Below, in pieces: positions 31,726 to 42,679 of a stretch of 64,000 bases of DNA. How positions within the stretch are numbered: position 1 is the stretch's first letter; every line of letters begins with the position of its first letter. The position numbers were made by a program, and so were the translations under genes. Below the pieces are notes generated by a model. The model saw only the letters and a list, made by a program, of their open reading frames with translations, ran no database searches and was not told where the DNA came from. The stretch comes from Eulemur rufifrons (taxonomy: Eukaryota; Chordata; Mammalia; Primates; Lemuridae), in NCBI RefSeq assembly GCF_041146395.1, contig NC_090989.1:280146343-280210342 (forward strand), read 5' to 3'.

Positions 31726-32384
31726 CCCCCCTTCCCCGCCAGGAGCCACCCTCCTGTCGCCTCCCCTAGTCTCCCTTCTCTTACCGGTCCTGGCCCGTTC
31801 CTCCCTCCCAGCTCCCTTCTCGGGCTCATTCACTAAACCCACAAGTTCGCCTCCTCCTGCCTGGCCCCGAGCTTGGCCTGGGGACGCCCCTGCCCACGCG
31901 CAGCCGCGGGGGCTCCTGGGCACGGGACTCGCCCTGTCCACAGGCAGGGGATCTGCCCCCTGATTCGCCCTACGTGGCACTTTCTAATATTTTCAAAATT
32001 TTCCTTTCCATGCTTTTTGACATGAAATCTTATATAACCACCTCTCCAGAGGCCCTTTGGAGGCTGGGAGAGAATCTGGAGAATTCCGCCCCCTCCCCCG
32101 ACCCCTTCCTCCTCCGCATCAGCTTGTGGCCTTCAGGCTGGGCGGCGTTTGACGAAAGGCAGGCCTGCCCACCCTCGCAGCGCAGTGACCACTGCAGGAA
32201 GTCCACGGCCTGCGGAGGCACGGGGGAGGGGCGCGCAGACAGCGAGGATGAGGGGCCCTCCGCGCCCAGCTTCTTTGAAAGAAGCTTCCAGGCGGGCCGT
32301 GGAGGCCGACCACACCTCCTGGCTCCCAGGCTGTCCGGTGGGGTGGGCAGGGGACGTGCTGGCCTCTTCCTCCCTGGGTGGGGG
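31726..32384. other. Unassigned sequence with a second AT-rich patch
   Basis: The patch at 31,978-32,045 (tctaatattttcaaaatttt...) is also repeat-free. The open frame from it into 32,100-32,330 has no known domain. Confidence 0.35.
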
Positions 32385-32486
32385 TATGTGTGGAAGGAGA
32401 GAGGGGAAGGAGGAGGGGAGAGGGAGAGGAGGGTGAGGAGGGAGGATGAGGAAGGGCAGAGGGAGGGGCGTTCTGGCAAGTGAGAG
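32385..32486 (+). repeat. Polypurine tract
   Basis: About 100 bases almost entirely G/A (ggagagaggggaaggaggag...). The complement is polypyrimidine, so triplex (H-DNA) formation is possible. Confidence 0.9.
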
Positions 32487-32669
32487 TGCAGGCAGGGTGG
32501 GGGAGAAACCCCACTTGTGAGCAGGCTCAAGGCCTGTGTGGTCGGTGCCCACAGGGGGTCTGCGGGGTTTAGGGTCTGCCGGCCCCTTGAGGGCACAGGC
32601 GTTTGTGCCCCTGTGGCCCTGCAGATTTTGTCCCGGCACCCTGTCACCCACCTCTCTCCCCCTCTCTTG

Positions 32670-32850
32670 CCACCAGGAGCTACTTTCAGTTCCCAGAGGG
32701 GATCAGGCTCGTGACTGCCCCGGGGCCTTTGTACATGCTGTTTCCTCTCCTAGGGTCATACTCCTTCTTGACCTGGTCAGCTTGCTGGTACAGGGCCTTC
32801 AGGCCTCAGCTCGGTTGTCTTGGTGGCCTCGAGGAGCTTGTGCTGTTTGA
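32670..32850 (+). mobile_element. L2 LINE fragment
   Basis: 'ggggcctttgtacatgctgt', 'ttcctctcctagggtcatac' and 'ccttcaggcctcagctcgg' match the sense L2 body. Confidence 0.7.
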
Positions 32851-33504
32851 TAGGCAGCTGGGCCCACCCCGGTGGCGGGTCTTGCCCGGCCAGAGAGGGG
32901 CCGGTCTGCTCGGACCGATGGTACTGCTGTGTAGTACCTATGATGTCTCTGCCCAACTCGGAGCCCTGCTGGGCCAGCCAGGCTCTGGGGGGCCACGTGG
33001 CTCTGCTGGGCCTTGACTGTTGGGTTGGAACTGGGCCTGGGCTCCAAAACCCACCTCGATCTCACCTTAGTCATTTTCCTTCTGCAGAGCTGCTGAGATG
33101 TTGACAAAATGCCACTTAGTGTGCATGTGCTGGTGGCCGGGGCAGCCATTCAGGGCCTGGCATGTTCTGGAAAGGAATCAGTCAGTGGCTTTGGGCTCCC
33201 GTGTGGTTCAGGGGGTCAGAGAGGTCCTACGGGGAGACAAGTGGGCTCAACCAAACATTGTGGGCGGTGCCTGGGCGGACCCTGGAGGCCAGCCCAGCAT
33301 GTCTGTCTCACTGTTGGGGCCTTTGAGGATGTATCTACCCCCTAACCCCCCAGGGACCCTGGGGTCTGGGAGAGACGCATGGGAGAGGAGGGAGAAGCCA
33401 GCGTGGGCAGGTGGGGAGGTAGAAGCCGGGCGAAGGCCAGGACCCCTGAAAGGGAGCAGTTATACAGGCAGGGCTCCCACGTGGGTGGGTGGGCTGTAGA
33501 CCGG
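32851..33504. other. Unassigned GC-rich sequence
   Basis: No convincing gene. A donor-like sequence occurs but has no matching acceptor or coherent frame. Confidence 0.4.
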
Positions 33505-33665
33505 CCGGGCCCTGGGCTGGGTGCTTTACCTGTGGGATGTTCAGCGTCCTCCCAGCACGCCCGGGAGAGGCTGTGATTGTCCCCATCATCGGGGGAGGAA
33601 ACTCAGAGAGCTGAGGCCTGTCCGTGACCGAGTGGCTCATTCAGAGCAGAGCTGGGCGTGGGCGC
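33505..33665 (+). mobile_element. MIR SINE
   Basis: 'gggctgggtgctttacctgt' and 'gattgtccccatcatcgggg' with 'gaggaaactcagagagctga' follow MIR. Confidence 0.65.
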
Positions 33666-33734
33666 CAAGGCCTCTGTGTCTCATCACAATGCTGTGTGGC
33701 CTCTCAGAGGCCTCGCGATCACAGTGGACGCCTG

Positions 33735-33945
33735 TGTAGTGGCTTCCACGTTGCCAGGCGTTGATTCATGTACACAGACCTCGACACTGCCGCAAGCTCC
33801 CCCAACACTCCCACCTTACAGATGGGAAAGCTGAGGTACAGAGAGGTTAACTAACTTGGTCTAGTTTACACAACTAAGTAGCAATGCTGGGATTCGAACC
33901 CAGGACATCTGGCTGCGGAGTCCGAGCTCCTAGCTGTCTGGAGAC
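33735..33945 (+). mobile_element. MIR SINE
   Basis: 'accttacagatgggaaagct', 'gaggtacagagaggttaact' and 'gctgggattcgaacccagga' give a near complete MIR with a well-preserved 3' half. Confidence 0.85.
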
Positions 33946-33999
33946 GGCGGCCGGTGCTCCTGGCCCCCGTCCACCCGCAGGTGAAGAGCCTTCGGCCGC

Positions 34000-34140
34000 T
34001 GATGCTACTGAGCTTTGCTCCCCTCAGCTGTGAAAAGGAAATGAGTCTGGTCTCAGTAATTTCTCCCTCTCTTTTTTAAAAAGGAAAAAACTTTTACTAA
34101 GACAACTTAGTAAACTGCAGACACTGTGAATGGGTCTCCT
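34000..34140. other. AT-rich patch, unassigned
   Basis: 'aaaaaggaaaaaacttttac' and 'taagacaacttagtaaactg' (an imperfect palindrome, TTTACTAAG/CTTAGTAAA) form a repeat-free AT-rich island. Possible regulatory sequence. Confidence 0.25.
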
Positions 34141-34389
34141 CCCGCAGCCCGGGGAGGGGGGAGGAGGAGAAACAGTAAATGAACAAGATTTGCGGTTCCT
34201 GACCGTGGTTGGCTGGTGAAATTCTAGGGAACAATGTTATGGCGCTGAGGGAGGAACCGGTGTTCCTTCACCGCCCGTCCTGGAGCGCCCAGCTTGTCAG
34301 CGCCGGTCCACGCAGTCTGGGCAGAGTGGGGGGTCGGGGACCAGCTCTCATGGTCCTCCTCTTCCTCCCTTCCTCCCTCCCTCCATCCC

Positions 34390-34540
34390 GTTGCTGAGCA
34401 CTGAGCACAACTCTGGCTCCGTGCTGGGTGCCAGGCACAGCGGTGAAGTTGACTGACAGGGGCATCCCTCTCCCCCAGCCCAGCTCACCGGCCAATGGGG
34501 CGACAGACCTTGAATACACCATTCTCAAATAAGTAAAGGA
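34390..34540 (-). mobile_element. L2 LINE fragment
   Basis: 'ttgctgagcactgagcacaa' and 'gtgctgggtgccaggcacag' are the antisense terminus. Confidence 0.55.
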
Positions 34541-35454
34541 AACTGAGACGGGCCGGGGTGCCAGGCAGTGACCCTTGGGGACCTGGCCTTTGCTGTGGCG
34601 GTGGGGAGGGAAGCTCGGCTTCAATGGTAGGCGCGGGTGCTCAGCAGACAGTGCCCAGGCGTGCGGCAGCCCCTGTCCCCATCTCTTCCTCTGGGGTTGC
34701 GCCCTGCACCGCCCCAGTCTCTCCTTCCGGAGCCCCCACGTCGGTCCGTTGCTCAGCCCGAAGGCAGAGAAGCCTTTGTGCGGGGTTCTGGGAAGCTGCT
34801 CTGCCCAGCAATGCTCTTGCGAACCCCCTGAAGTCAGCGGTTCGGCTGTGGGTTCAACTTGAAATGCCATGTGAATTTTGGGGTCCTTTTGATCCAAAAC
34901 CAGGGGTTGCCCACCCATGAAGAGGAGGAAGTGGGGAGGAGGCAGGGGCTCTAAACTAAAAGAAAAGTCTTGCAGGCCAAAGCCTGTGATGGGATGACGT
35001 GCTGGAGGCCAGTGTTTCCTGCAGGGAACCTGGGGTTACTGCAGCGGGAGGTGCCCGCGTCCCCAGCGTGGGGCCTGGCACAGAGCTGGGCTTGGTCACT
35101 ATTCACGAAATGAGTGGGGGGGGCCACTCTGTTGCCATTCCTGTCGTGGAGCAAGCCCCACAGAAAAAGACTCTTTCTGACCCATTTTACTCTCCGATGC
35201 TGGGAGGGTGCCAAAATGGGGGGATGGCGGGGACTTTATTTCCATGTCCCCCCACTGCCTTCAGAAAACCACGTCTGACCCATGGCGTGGTCTTGGAAGC
35301 AGTTCATGAACGGGGCTCAACTTTCCGCTCCTGCTGAGGCTGGAACAGAGGCAGGAGCCGCACATACGGCTCACTGCTGCCCCAGATGTTGGCCTAAGGT
35401 GCTGGGGAGCTATGAATGGTTCTTAAGGGAGGAGTCCCTTTCCTGGCAATGGGA
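34541..35454. other. Unassigned sequence
   Basis: No gene or repeat is recognised. 35,085-35,300 is unique-looking. Confidence 0.35.
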
Positions 35455-35456
35455 TT

Positions 35457-35645
35457 ATGGTTGCCACATAAAATACAGGGCACCCAGTTCAATTTAAATT
35501 TCAGACAAACAATGAGTGAATTTTTAGTATAAGTATCTTGCAAATATTGCGTGTGGGACATACATTAAAAACATGTAATTGTTTTATCTCAAATTCAAAC
35601 ATAGCTAGGCATCGTGTATTTTGATTTGCTACATGTGGTGACCCT
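35457..35645. mobile_element. Foldback DNA-transposon remnant
   Basis: The two halves are imperfect inverted repeats: left 'ttgccacataaaatacaggg' against right 'ttgatttgctacatgtgg' read in reverse complement, through 'aaatttcagacaaac' versus 'tttatctcaaattc'. The outer ends give GGTTGCCACAT and, inverted, GGTCACCACAT, possibly with a TA duplication, as in Tc1/mariner-type MITEs. It has no coding capacity. I remember this as a common mammalian palindromic repeat but cannot name it. Confidence 0.7.
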
Positions 35646-36294
35646 AAGTGGGCCCTTTCCCCAAGCTCTCCCTTGACCTCTCGTAGCCCATGTTGTGCAG
35701 GGGGAGGAGCCCACAGGTGGGTCCCTGGCTTCCAGAGTTTCCTGGGGGTTGCCTCCTCGGCATCAGGACTTGTTCCTGAAGCTGAGGGGCAGACTGGAAG
35801 GGCCACGGAGGTGTGGGCGTCCCTGGGGTCCAGAAGTTCAGTGAACACGAGTGAGGGGCCGCACCCACTCCTCACTGCAGTCCTGTGAGGTCGGTGCCGC
35901 CACCAGCTGGATTCACTCGTGTCTGCTGAGGCTTGGAGAGTCCCAACCAGCACCATCACACAGCTCTGAGTAGCTGGAGCCCACTGGGTCTCAGCCACAG
36001 GATGCTCTGCCTCCTGCCAGCCTGGAGGTCTCCCCTGGCATCTGACCGCTGACGCCCGACCCCTGATCTCTCATTGGTTTGGCCTTGGCCTCAGCTTTGG
36101 TGCTCACAGCTGCCCGCCCCAGCACAGGGACTCTGTCTCCCCATATCCTGCCCGAGAGCAGTGCCTGAGAGGGGGCTCTCATTTCTCAAGGCTGGCACCG
36201 CCCACTCCACAGTCCCTGAGCCCGAAGACACATTGGCAAAGGCTGTTTCTCCAACTGGCCCGTCACAAGGGGCAAACGGACTCCCCACGCTCCC
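35646..36294. other. Unassigned sequence
   Basis: A MIR-like scrap may lie at 35,875-36,000. No gene is recognised. Confidence 0.35.
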
Positions 36295-36510
36295 TGCAGA
36301 ACAGCGCTCATGGCTCGTATCTGTGGAGCACTTAACAGGAGTCAGGCCTAGACTTCACTCTGTGACTCTACCGATGCCCCACACTGACCCTGTTGGGTAG
36401 GTCCCACAGGAACCCCATTTTATAGGTGGGGAAATGAGGCTCAAAGAGGTAGGGTCCCTGGGTTAACCTCAGCAAGTGGGGAAGGCTGCAGAGCCTGCCC
36501 TGCCCTAACA
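36295..36510 (+). mobile_element. MIR SINE
   Basis: 'ctgtggagcacttaacagga', 'aaccccattttataggtggg' and 'gaaatgaggctcaaagaggt' cover core and 3' half. Confidence 0.75.
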
Positions 36511-36639
36511 ATCCCTCTCCTGTGCGCGTGGGTCTTGTAGGTCAGGTCCGTCACTTGTCATGGCACCTGCTCTAGCCGAGCAGCCTCGGGTGGCGAAAGG
36601 GCCCCAGGCCTGGACGCCAGACCCTGGTTCTGTTCCTGT

Positions 36640-36842
36640 GACTCAAGCCAGTCACCTGTTGCCTTCTCCAGGCCTTAGGAATCGGGATGAATGCTGGCTT
36701 CAAATTAGAATCGCCTGGGGAGCTTTAGCAATTTTTGATGCCTGGGCTCCGCCCTGGAAGTTCAGATTTAATTGATCTGGGAGAGGATCCAGGTGTCACA
36801 GTTCTTAAAAGCTTCCAGGTGATTCAGAACCGTGGGGCGTGT
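36640..36842 (+). mobile_element. MER5A-like hAT MITE
   Basis: 'ttagaatcgcctggggagct', 'gatgcctgggctccgccctg', 'cagatttaattgatctggg' and 'aagcttccaggtgattcaga' with 'accgtggg' follow MER5A from left to right. Its inverted ends still pair partly. Confidence 0.8.
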
Positions 36843-37079
36843 GAAGAGAATCAGATGAATTGGGGCGAGAGCTGAGTAATGTAGGTGCGAACGGAAGACC
36901 AAGAGCTGACTCTCATGTCTTTATTTCTCCATCTTAAGAGATAGAGGTGCCACCTTCTAATAGAAAGCTCTATCAGATTACATTCTATAAAAAGAGAGGG
37001 ACCCTCCTTCCTGAGCAAATCCCTGGTTGTACCTCCCTCAGGAATCTCTATAGGGTGTGACACGTTCCATCCCATTATC

Positions 37080-37494
37080 CCCACATCCCATCCGCTATCC
37101 ATCCAAATGTCCAAATATCCACCCATCCATCCATTCACTAATACTTCCTTTTACCCATCCGTCCATTTGTCCATTCACCCACCTGTCCATCCATCCTCTC
37201 ACCTATTTATCCATCCATCCAATCTTACCTATTCATCCATCCATCCATCCATCCATTCACCCAATCTCTTACCTGTCCATTCATCCATCCACCCAATCTC
37301 TTATCTGTCCATTCATCCATCCATCCACCCAATCTTCTGTCTATCCGTCCATCCACCCAACCTCTCACCCATCTATCTATCCAATCTCTTATCCAGCCAT
37401 CCACCCATCGATCCATTCATCCATCCATCCACCCAGTCTCCCATCCATTCATCTGTCACTCATCCATCCATCATCCATCCATCATCCATCTCTT
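37080..37494 (+). repeat. CCAT-rich minisatellite (VNTR)
   Basis: About 400 bp of CCAT/CATC units with a higher-order unit of about 32-48 bp carrying 'cacccaatctcttacctgtc', repeated at least five times (37,258-37,440). It abuts an antisense L2 whose CATT tail may have seeded it. The His/Pro/Ile-rich frames across it are artefacts. Confidence 0.95.
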
Positions 37495-37690
37495 TTTCTT
37501 CAGCTAAGAATCGCTGAGCCCTTCCCTGTGTTGGGTCCTGGACTGGAAGTGGGGTATAAAATGACGAGCCAGGCCTAGTCCCTGCCCTCAGGAGCTCAGA
37601 CTGGTGGGGGAGCAGTCGTGAAAACACAGTAATAGAGATCTGGAGAGGGTGAGGGTGGAGGAAGGGTCCTTTTTGCTGGGGTGGGAGTGC
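37495..37690 (-). mobile_element. L2 LINE fragment
   Basis: 'gctgagcccttccctgtgtt', 'tccctgccctcaggagctca' and 'gactggtgggggagcag' are antisense L2. Confidence 0.7.
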
Positions 37691-37739
37691 AGGGCTGACA
37701 AACATTGTGACTGCCCATTGCGCTTGGGAGAATGTTCAG

Positions 37740-38045
37740 ATTTCTGCACGATCAGCCTCCCATTGTCCTTTGGGTCTCAGTTTAAATGTCACCTCCTTGG
37801 GGACATCCTCTCCTAGCCTCCCAAGGCTGGGTACCCTGTTACATGCTTTTTTGGCATCCTGCGTTTCTTCATGGCATTTGTCACAATTGTAATGAAGTCG
37901 TTAGTGAATAGTGCGTGCTGAGTTTATGTCTGTCTCCCTGCTAGCTGTGATCTCTGTGTCTTGATCACAGCTGTAACTCTAGCGCCAAGCTCAGCACCAG
38001 GCATGTGGCAGGAGCTCTCTAAGGGCTTATTAAGAATACAAGGAG
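37740..38045 (+). mobile_element. L2 LINE 3' region
   Basis: 'aaatgtcacctccttgggga', 'tgttacatgcttttttggc', 'cagcaccaggcatgtggca' are sense L2 in order. Confidence 0.75.
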
Positions 38046-38215
38046 AGGCTTCAGAAAGGTTGTGGAGTTTGGCTGCATCCTGGATGACTAGAGGCTGGTG
38101 CCCAGGTAGGCTGGGTTCAGGGCTGGGGGAAAGTGGTCAGGCACACCAGGTAGGGGCGCCGGTGTGGACAAAGGCTTGGAGGTGGGACACAGCTCTGTGT
38201 GTTTAAGGAACCCAG
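38046..38215 (-). mobile_element. L2 LINE fragment
   Basis: 'ggcttcagaaaggttgtgga' and 'gtggacaaaggcttggaggt' match the antisense body. Confidence 0.5.
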
Positions 38216-38479
38216 GTCATCGGTGAGCTGAAGCCCAGGAGGGGTGGCGGAGAGGGTGCGGGAGAGTGAGGCTGCCCGGGGTGGGTGCATCTGCAGTGGC
38301 CTGGGGCACCCCGACGCATTTGGTCTTGGTGCTATTTAGGAACATTCTTGGTTCTGAGTGTAGGTAACATAATGAAGACATTCTTTGCTCAAATGGGGAT
38401 TTCCTCACTTTCCAAGATGGCTTACAGAGGCGAAGTCTGCTCCTTGCTGGGAGCTCCTTATTGGACGGGACCTTGTATC

Positions 38480-38778
38480 CCTTAGAAATACCTTCAGCTG
38501 CAAGAATCAGAAAACCTGGCTCTCAGAGGCTTGAACCTTAAGGCCATTTAGAGTTTACCTAAAAAGAAGTCCAGAGGCGGTGTTTGCAGGGCTCATTCAG
38601 CCGCAGGTGAGGTCGGGGCCCTGGGCCGGCTTCTCTTTGACTCTCTCGGCCCATCCTTCATGGTCACAAGATGGTCACCTTCACAGTGGCAGGACAGGGG
38701 CCACAGCTCCAGGCTCCCCGTCTTCCCGGGACCACATCCCCAAGTGGCAAGGGAGAGCACATGCCTGTGTGTGTGTGT

Positions 38779-38811
<33 letters not shown>

Positions 38812-38975
38812 GTGGGTGGTGGGGGCTCTCCTTTGGGCTTCTCCCCTTTCACCAGGGAGGAAAGTATCTTTCCCTGAAGCCCCAGCAGACTTGGCGTTGT
38901 ATACCGTTGGCCAGAACGTGGTCACATGGCCTCTCTAGCTGCAAGGGATGCAGGGAACGTAAGCCTGTGGCTTTC
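38480..38975 (-). mobile_element. Ancient dispersed repeat, family X, copy D
   Basis: 'tcatggtcacaagatggtca', 'ggtcacatggcctctctagc' and 'tgcaagggatgcaggga' are in family X order. A (TG)n(AG)n tract (about 38,764-38,811) expanded inside it. Confidence 0.6.
38764..38811 (+). repeat. (TG)n(AG)n microsatellite
   Basis: About 12 TG units run into about ten GA units. The Ser/Leu-rich and Arg/Glu-rich frames across it are repeat artefacts. Confidence 0.95.
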
Positions 38976-39664
38976 TTAGCCTCTGCGATGGAGGCAGGCA
39001 AGGGAGAAAGGGTGTGGGAATGGGTGCGGGAGGCTGAGCTTCAAGGTCCCCTTTCTCTAGGATGTGACCTTGTTCACCATTTCAAGCCAACCCCAAATAT
39101 GACCTCTTCTGTGGAGCCAACTTCCCCTGGCGGCTGGTCACCTCCTCCTCTGCCCCCGGCCTCAGAGCACCTGGGCTGGACATCTCGTGACAGGAAACCC
39201 TTCCTTCCAACACAGTCCTGAAGAAAACTCTTGAGAGGCGACCTCGTGAGCGTCGTGCAGACAGACGCGTGGTAACAGGGCTCTGCCCCAGCAGAACACA
39301 ACATCCCCTTGCCTTTCTAACGCCCAGTCATCAATGTGTCATATCCAGTATTTTGTGTGTTTTTCAATTTTGTCATTTCACTTCACAGTTTCCAGCCCAG
39401 CTGTCTAGATTACAACCAGGGCACGTCCAAAGAGGGGTCAGTGCCGTGGCTCTTGGTGGGTCTCATGATGTCACACCGACAGACCTCCCCCTTCCCCCGG
39501 GGCCCTTCTGACTTGTGGTTCTGCCCTTTCGTTTTTTAACTCATTTCTATAAAATAAGAGAAAATGCAATAAAATATTTTGATAGTTCCCACTAATGACA
39601 CTTGCAGCCAAAGGTGCTGCAGACACAGGACCAGCTGTTTGGGGGCCGGGGGCGGTGACTAATT
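38976..39664. other. Unassigned sequence
   Basis: AT-richer around 39,330-39,390 and 39,530-39,590 (with an AATAAA at about 39,568). Nothing indicates a gene 3' end beyond that hexamer. Confidence 0.35.
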
Positions 39665-39775
39665 CCACTTCTTAGGCCCTCACTGTGAGGCAGGGGTGGT
39701 GAGACTGGGAGTCTGAGAGGTCAGGGTGCGTGGCCAAGGCCACCAGATCTGGGACTCACCCTAAGAATTCTTGCC
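39665..39775 (+). mobile_element. MIR fragment
   Basis: 'cttaggccctcactgtgagg' and later 'ggccaccagatctgggactc' resemble a degraded MIR 3' half. Confidence 0.4.
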
Positions 39776-40118
39776 GCTTGGGCTCACCAAACATTCCATC
39801 TGTGTTCTCTCACTTCCAGCCCTTTGGCGTCTCTGGTCAATGGGCTGAGAGGTGATGGGACTTTTGTCTCCTCTGGGTTGAAGCACAGAAGGACCAGAGC
39901 TAACTTCCCTGTAGTCTCCTCCCCCTTTATAGTGACCCAAAAGGCCACCTGTTCCCAATGGGGAGCTACAAGGTGATGGAGCCCCCGGTCTAGGTCCCTG
40001 AGTGGCCGTGTGGAGCAGAGCAGTGGCCATGTAGCCTGAGCGAGAGACAGACTTCTATGTTGAACCACTAGGATTTGGGGGTGGTTTGTTCCTGCCGCAG
40101 AGTCTACCTAGCCCAACC
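39776..40118 (+). mobile_element. MaLR-type (MLT1-like) LTR, partial
   Basis: 'ttgaaccactaggatttggg' and 'ggtggtttgttcctgccgca' with 'gagtctacctagccca' form the typical 3' end of such LTRs. The 5' boundary is uncertain. Confidence 0.55.
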
Positions 40119-40599
40119 CACACCACCCTCTCCCACCCCCAAGGCGGCCATGCACGGCATGTGAGATGAGTGAGCACCGCCCACATCCCACACCTGTCGG
40201 GAGCACCAGGAGGTGCTTGTGGCTGCCTCCTGAAACAGCCTGAGCAAGGCTGAGCCACGCGGCTGCACAGCACGTTCTGGCCTTAGCTGTCATAGCCTCT
40301 TGTCCACGCTGGGTCCTTCGCAGGGCCTGAGCCCTGGGCTGGGACAAGCAGCCTCCCTTCTCTCTCTGGCCTTTCTGAACCTGGCAGAGCCACCCGGAAC
40401 CTGGGCACAGCTGGGGTCCCTCCTGTGTGCACCCTCTGGAGCCAGGCACTTCTACAAAAGCCCCAGCTGCTGCTGGCAGGGTGGAGGGACATCTGCGCCA
40501 CACTAGCCCGGGTGCTTCTGCCAGCACCAGAAGCCAGGCTTCACCCCAAGGCCAGTGAAGGCCTGCTTGGCAGGAACATGGTCTGCTGGGGGCTGGTGG
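40119..40599. other. Unassigned GC-rich sequence
   Basis: The longest minus-strand frame spans this area (about 40,108-40,824). It has no recognisable domain and overlaps L2, so it is not called a gene. Confidence 0.4.
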
Positions 40600-40975
40600 C
40601 TCTGGGCTCCCCAGCCTCATCCCTGCCCGTCCCTGTCTACCTTCTCCCCCCACCCCCATACCATCTTCTCCCTCGGGTCCCTTGCTCCAGCTGTTCCCTC
40701 TGCCGGAACGCCCTTCCCGCCTGGCCTGCTGGGTTAAGCACGCATGCCTTCTTCCCCCATCTGGCACCTTCCCCCACTCTTCACAGGGAGCACCCTCTTT
40801 TCTTCTGCCATTGCACTCTGCCACTTTGACCCGACTCCTGTCGCTTGGATGTGTAGCCCTTGGTTGGCTTTTCTGTCTGTCCTATGAGAATGTGGCCCTC
40901 GAGCACAGGGACTGCGCCACTCCTGGGGCTGAGCCTGGCTTGGCGTGAGAGACCGTGCATGGAGTGAGTGAATGG
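40600..40975 (+). mobile_element. L2 LINE 3' region
   Basis: 'ttgctccagctgttccctct', 'gccggaacgcccttcccgc', 'ttctgtctgtcctatgagaa' and 'gtgagtgaatgga' follow the sense L2. Confidence 0.75.
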
Positions 40976-41554
40976 ACGCCTGCTTGGCGCGGGGAAAGCA
41001 CACCTGCTTACAGAGCCCGCTGCACCTGGGCTCCTGTGCCACCGTGAGCACCTGTGGTCATCATATTCGCTTATGAAGTCGCCACTGTTTCTCATCCCTG
41101 ACTCAGCCCAGGCTGCCCTGAAAACAGAGCCTGCCATGAAGGCCCAGGTGCAGATGGTTTGCAGGAAAGGGCTCCAAGGGGGCTGCACGAGGGGGTGGGG
41201 CAGTGTGACAGAAGCAGAAGCCCATGCAAGGGGGTGTCATGGGATTTGTGACCACTCTGGACAGCTGGGGCTCCATCCCTCCTGGGACCCTCCAAGGGGC
41301 TTAGGGAAAGCAGCCCAGCCCCACCCACTCGAGCATCCGGACCCCATGGATGGAGGGTTGCCCTGGGCTACCCACCTCCCCACAGTGCAGCGTTTGGGTG
41401 GGCTCCCATTGGTATCGCACACTGCTTGCTGGGGGAAGGGGACAGGCAGTGACCTGAAGGATGTATGGTGGATGTAGGTGACAAGGCACCTGCCTGGGTC
41501 TGTCCGCAGCCTGCAGCTTGCCCAGAAGCAGCGATGAGGCTGCAGGCACAAAGC
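40976..41554. other. Unassigned sequence
   Basis: No gene or repeat is recognised. Confidence 0.35.
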
Positions 41555-41635
41555 GTCTGATTCAGTTCCCATTTTACAGCCAGGTACACTGAGGCCCGGA
41601 GAGGTGAGGTCATTTAAATCATTCCTACGGTTGCT
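41555..41635 (+). mobile_element. MIR fragment
   Basis: 'cagttcccattttacagcca' and 'ggtacactgaggcccggaga' are the MIR centre. Confidence 0.75.
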
Positions 41636-41667
41636 TGATGTATGTGTAAGTACTTTGACGACTGTGA

Positions 41668-41760
41668 AATTCATTCTTTCATCCTTTCAAACAACGTCCC
41701 TTGCTGCACGTGGGGCACACACTGACAACGGGCGCTCATCTCTGCCCCCGCGGCTTAGGG
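41668..41760 (-). mobile_element. L2 terminal fragment
   Basis: 'attcattctttcatcctttc' and the following 'gtggggcacacactgac' are antisense L2. Confidence 0.5.
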
Positions 41761-42129
41761 TCCTGCAGTGGGATTGTCAGGAGTTCACAATCCTCTGCGG
41801 TGTCAAGAACAGGGGGTGGCTGGCTCCTGCTGGGGGTCGGGCAGGACCGGGTTGGGTCCTGGTGCGGTTGGTCCCGAGATAGGAGCCTTTCTGACTCCCT
41901 GGGTCTGTCCTCTCCCATGAGACGGATGGGTCACAGCCTTCACCTCCCAGGGCTGCTGGGGGGATGGTCCCACGAGCCACATATAGATGGCCCACACTGG
42001 GCCAGGAAGCTTCCGTGGGGGTCTTTGCTGAGAGGTGGGTGTGGAGCGGGATCCCCTCAGGCGGGGTCAGGCAGGGGAGGCAGGCTCCAGCCAGGGCCCG
42101 CTCTCGCCTTCTCTCGTTTCTTCCTCCCA
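41761..42129. other. Unassigned GC-rich sequence
   Basis: No gene is recognised. Confidence 0.35.
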
Positions 42130-42265
42130 GTTGCCCCACGAGGCTTGCCCATTATTGTCCCATTCTACAGATGAAAGGCAAAGTGGCTCAGGGTCAGCTA
42201 CATCATGCAGCGGCCGTGGCTGAGCTGGGCGTGGAGTCAGACTGTCACGTGGCAGATAAGCCATG
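42130..42265 (+). mobile_element. MIR SINE
   Basis: 'cattattgtcccattctaca', 'gatgaaaggcaaagtgg' and 'ctgagctgggcgtggagtca' are collinear with MIR. Confidence 0.7.
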
Positions 42266-42679
42266 ACCTCATGGTGGAGGCCCCGTCCCCGCACAGCTCC
42301 CAGGACACAGTGGAGTATGACTGAAATGGCACATCCTTGGGGTTAGGGTGCCGGCGGCAAGGGGAAGCCGGGGCCCACCCCAGTCCAGGCAGGCGCAGTG
42401 GTGGGAGCTGCTGTCACTCTTCTGCCCGGCCCCTCCCCTGCCCTGCCCCACCTCACTCCTCAGGCATCTCCCCCTGCCCCGAGCGATCCCCAAAGAGGCT
42501 GTGTCCAGCTCTGTGCGCCTGCCCCGTACCCGCAAAGACAGTGACCGGGACCCGGTTCTGGGGCCCCTCCCAGCTCTCTCCCTGTCAGCAATTGGGGTTT
42601 CTCTTCCGAATGCTGGCGGGGGCCTGGGGCCTGCGGCAACCACCCCTCTCCCTGCATCTCCAGCCCTTTCCCTGCCCGG
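42266..42679. other. GC-rich unassigned sequence
   Basis: CpG frequency is moderately high around 42,450-42,560, not enough for a CpG island call. No gene is seen. Confidence 0.35.

Noticed and set aside
31974..32483. 169-codon plus-strand frame (AT-rich start, acidic 'SEDEGPS' stretch)
   Set aside because: It ends in the polypurine tract, has no known homology by eye and no splice pair. It could not be separated from chance.
37057..37578. His/Pro/Ile-rich frames over the CCAT array
   Set aside because: They are entirely encoded by a tandem repeat that is open in several frames at once.
39541..39600. AATAAA at about 39,568 as a gene 3' end
   Set aside because: A single hexamer in AT-rich sequence, with no upstream exon or downstream GU-rich element.
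40108..40824. 238-codon minus-strand frame
   Set aside because: It overlaps a sense L2 fragment, has no recognised domain, and no upstream promoter or splice signals support it.
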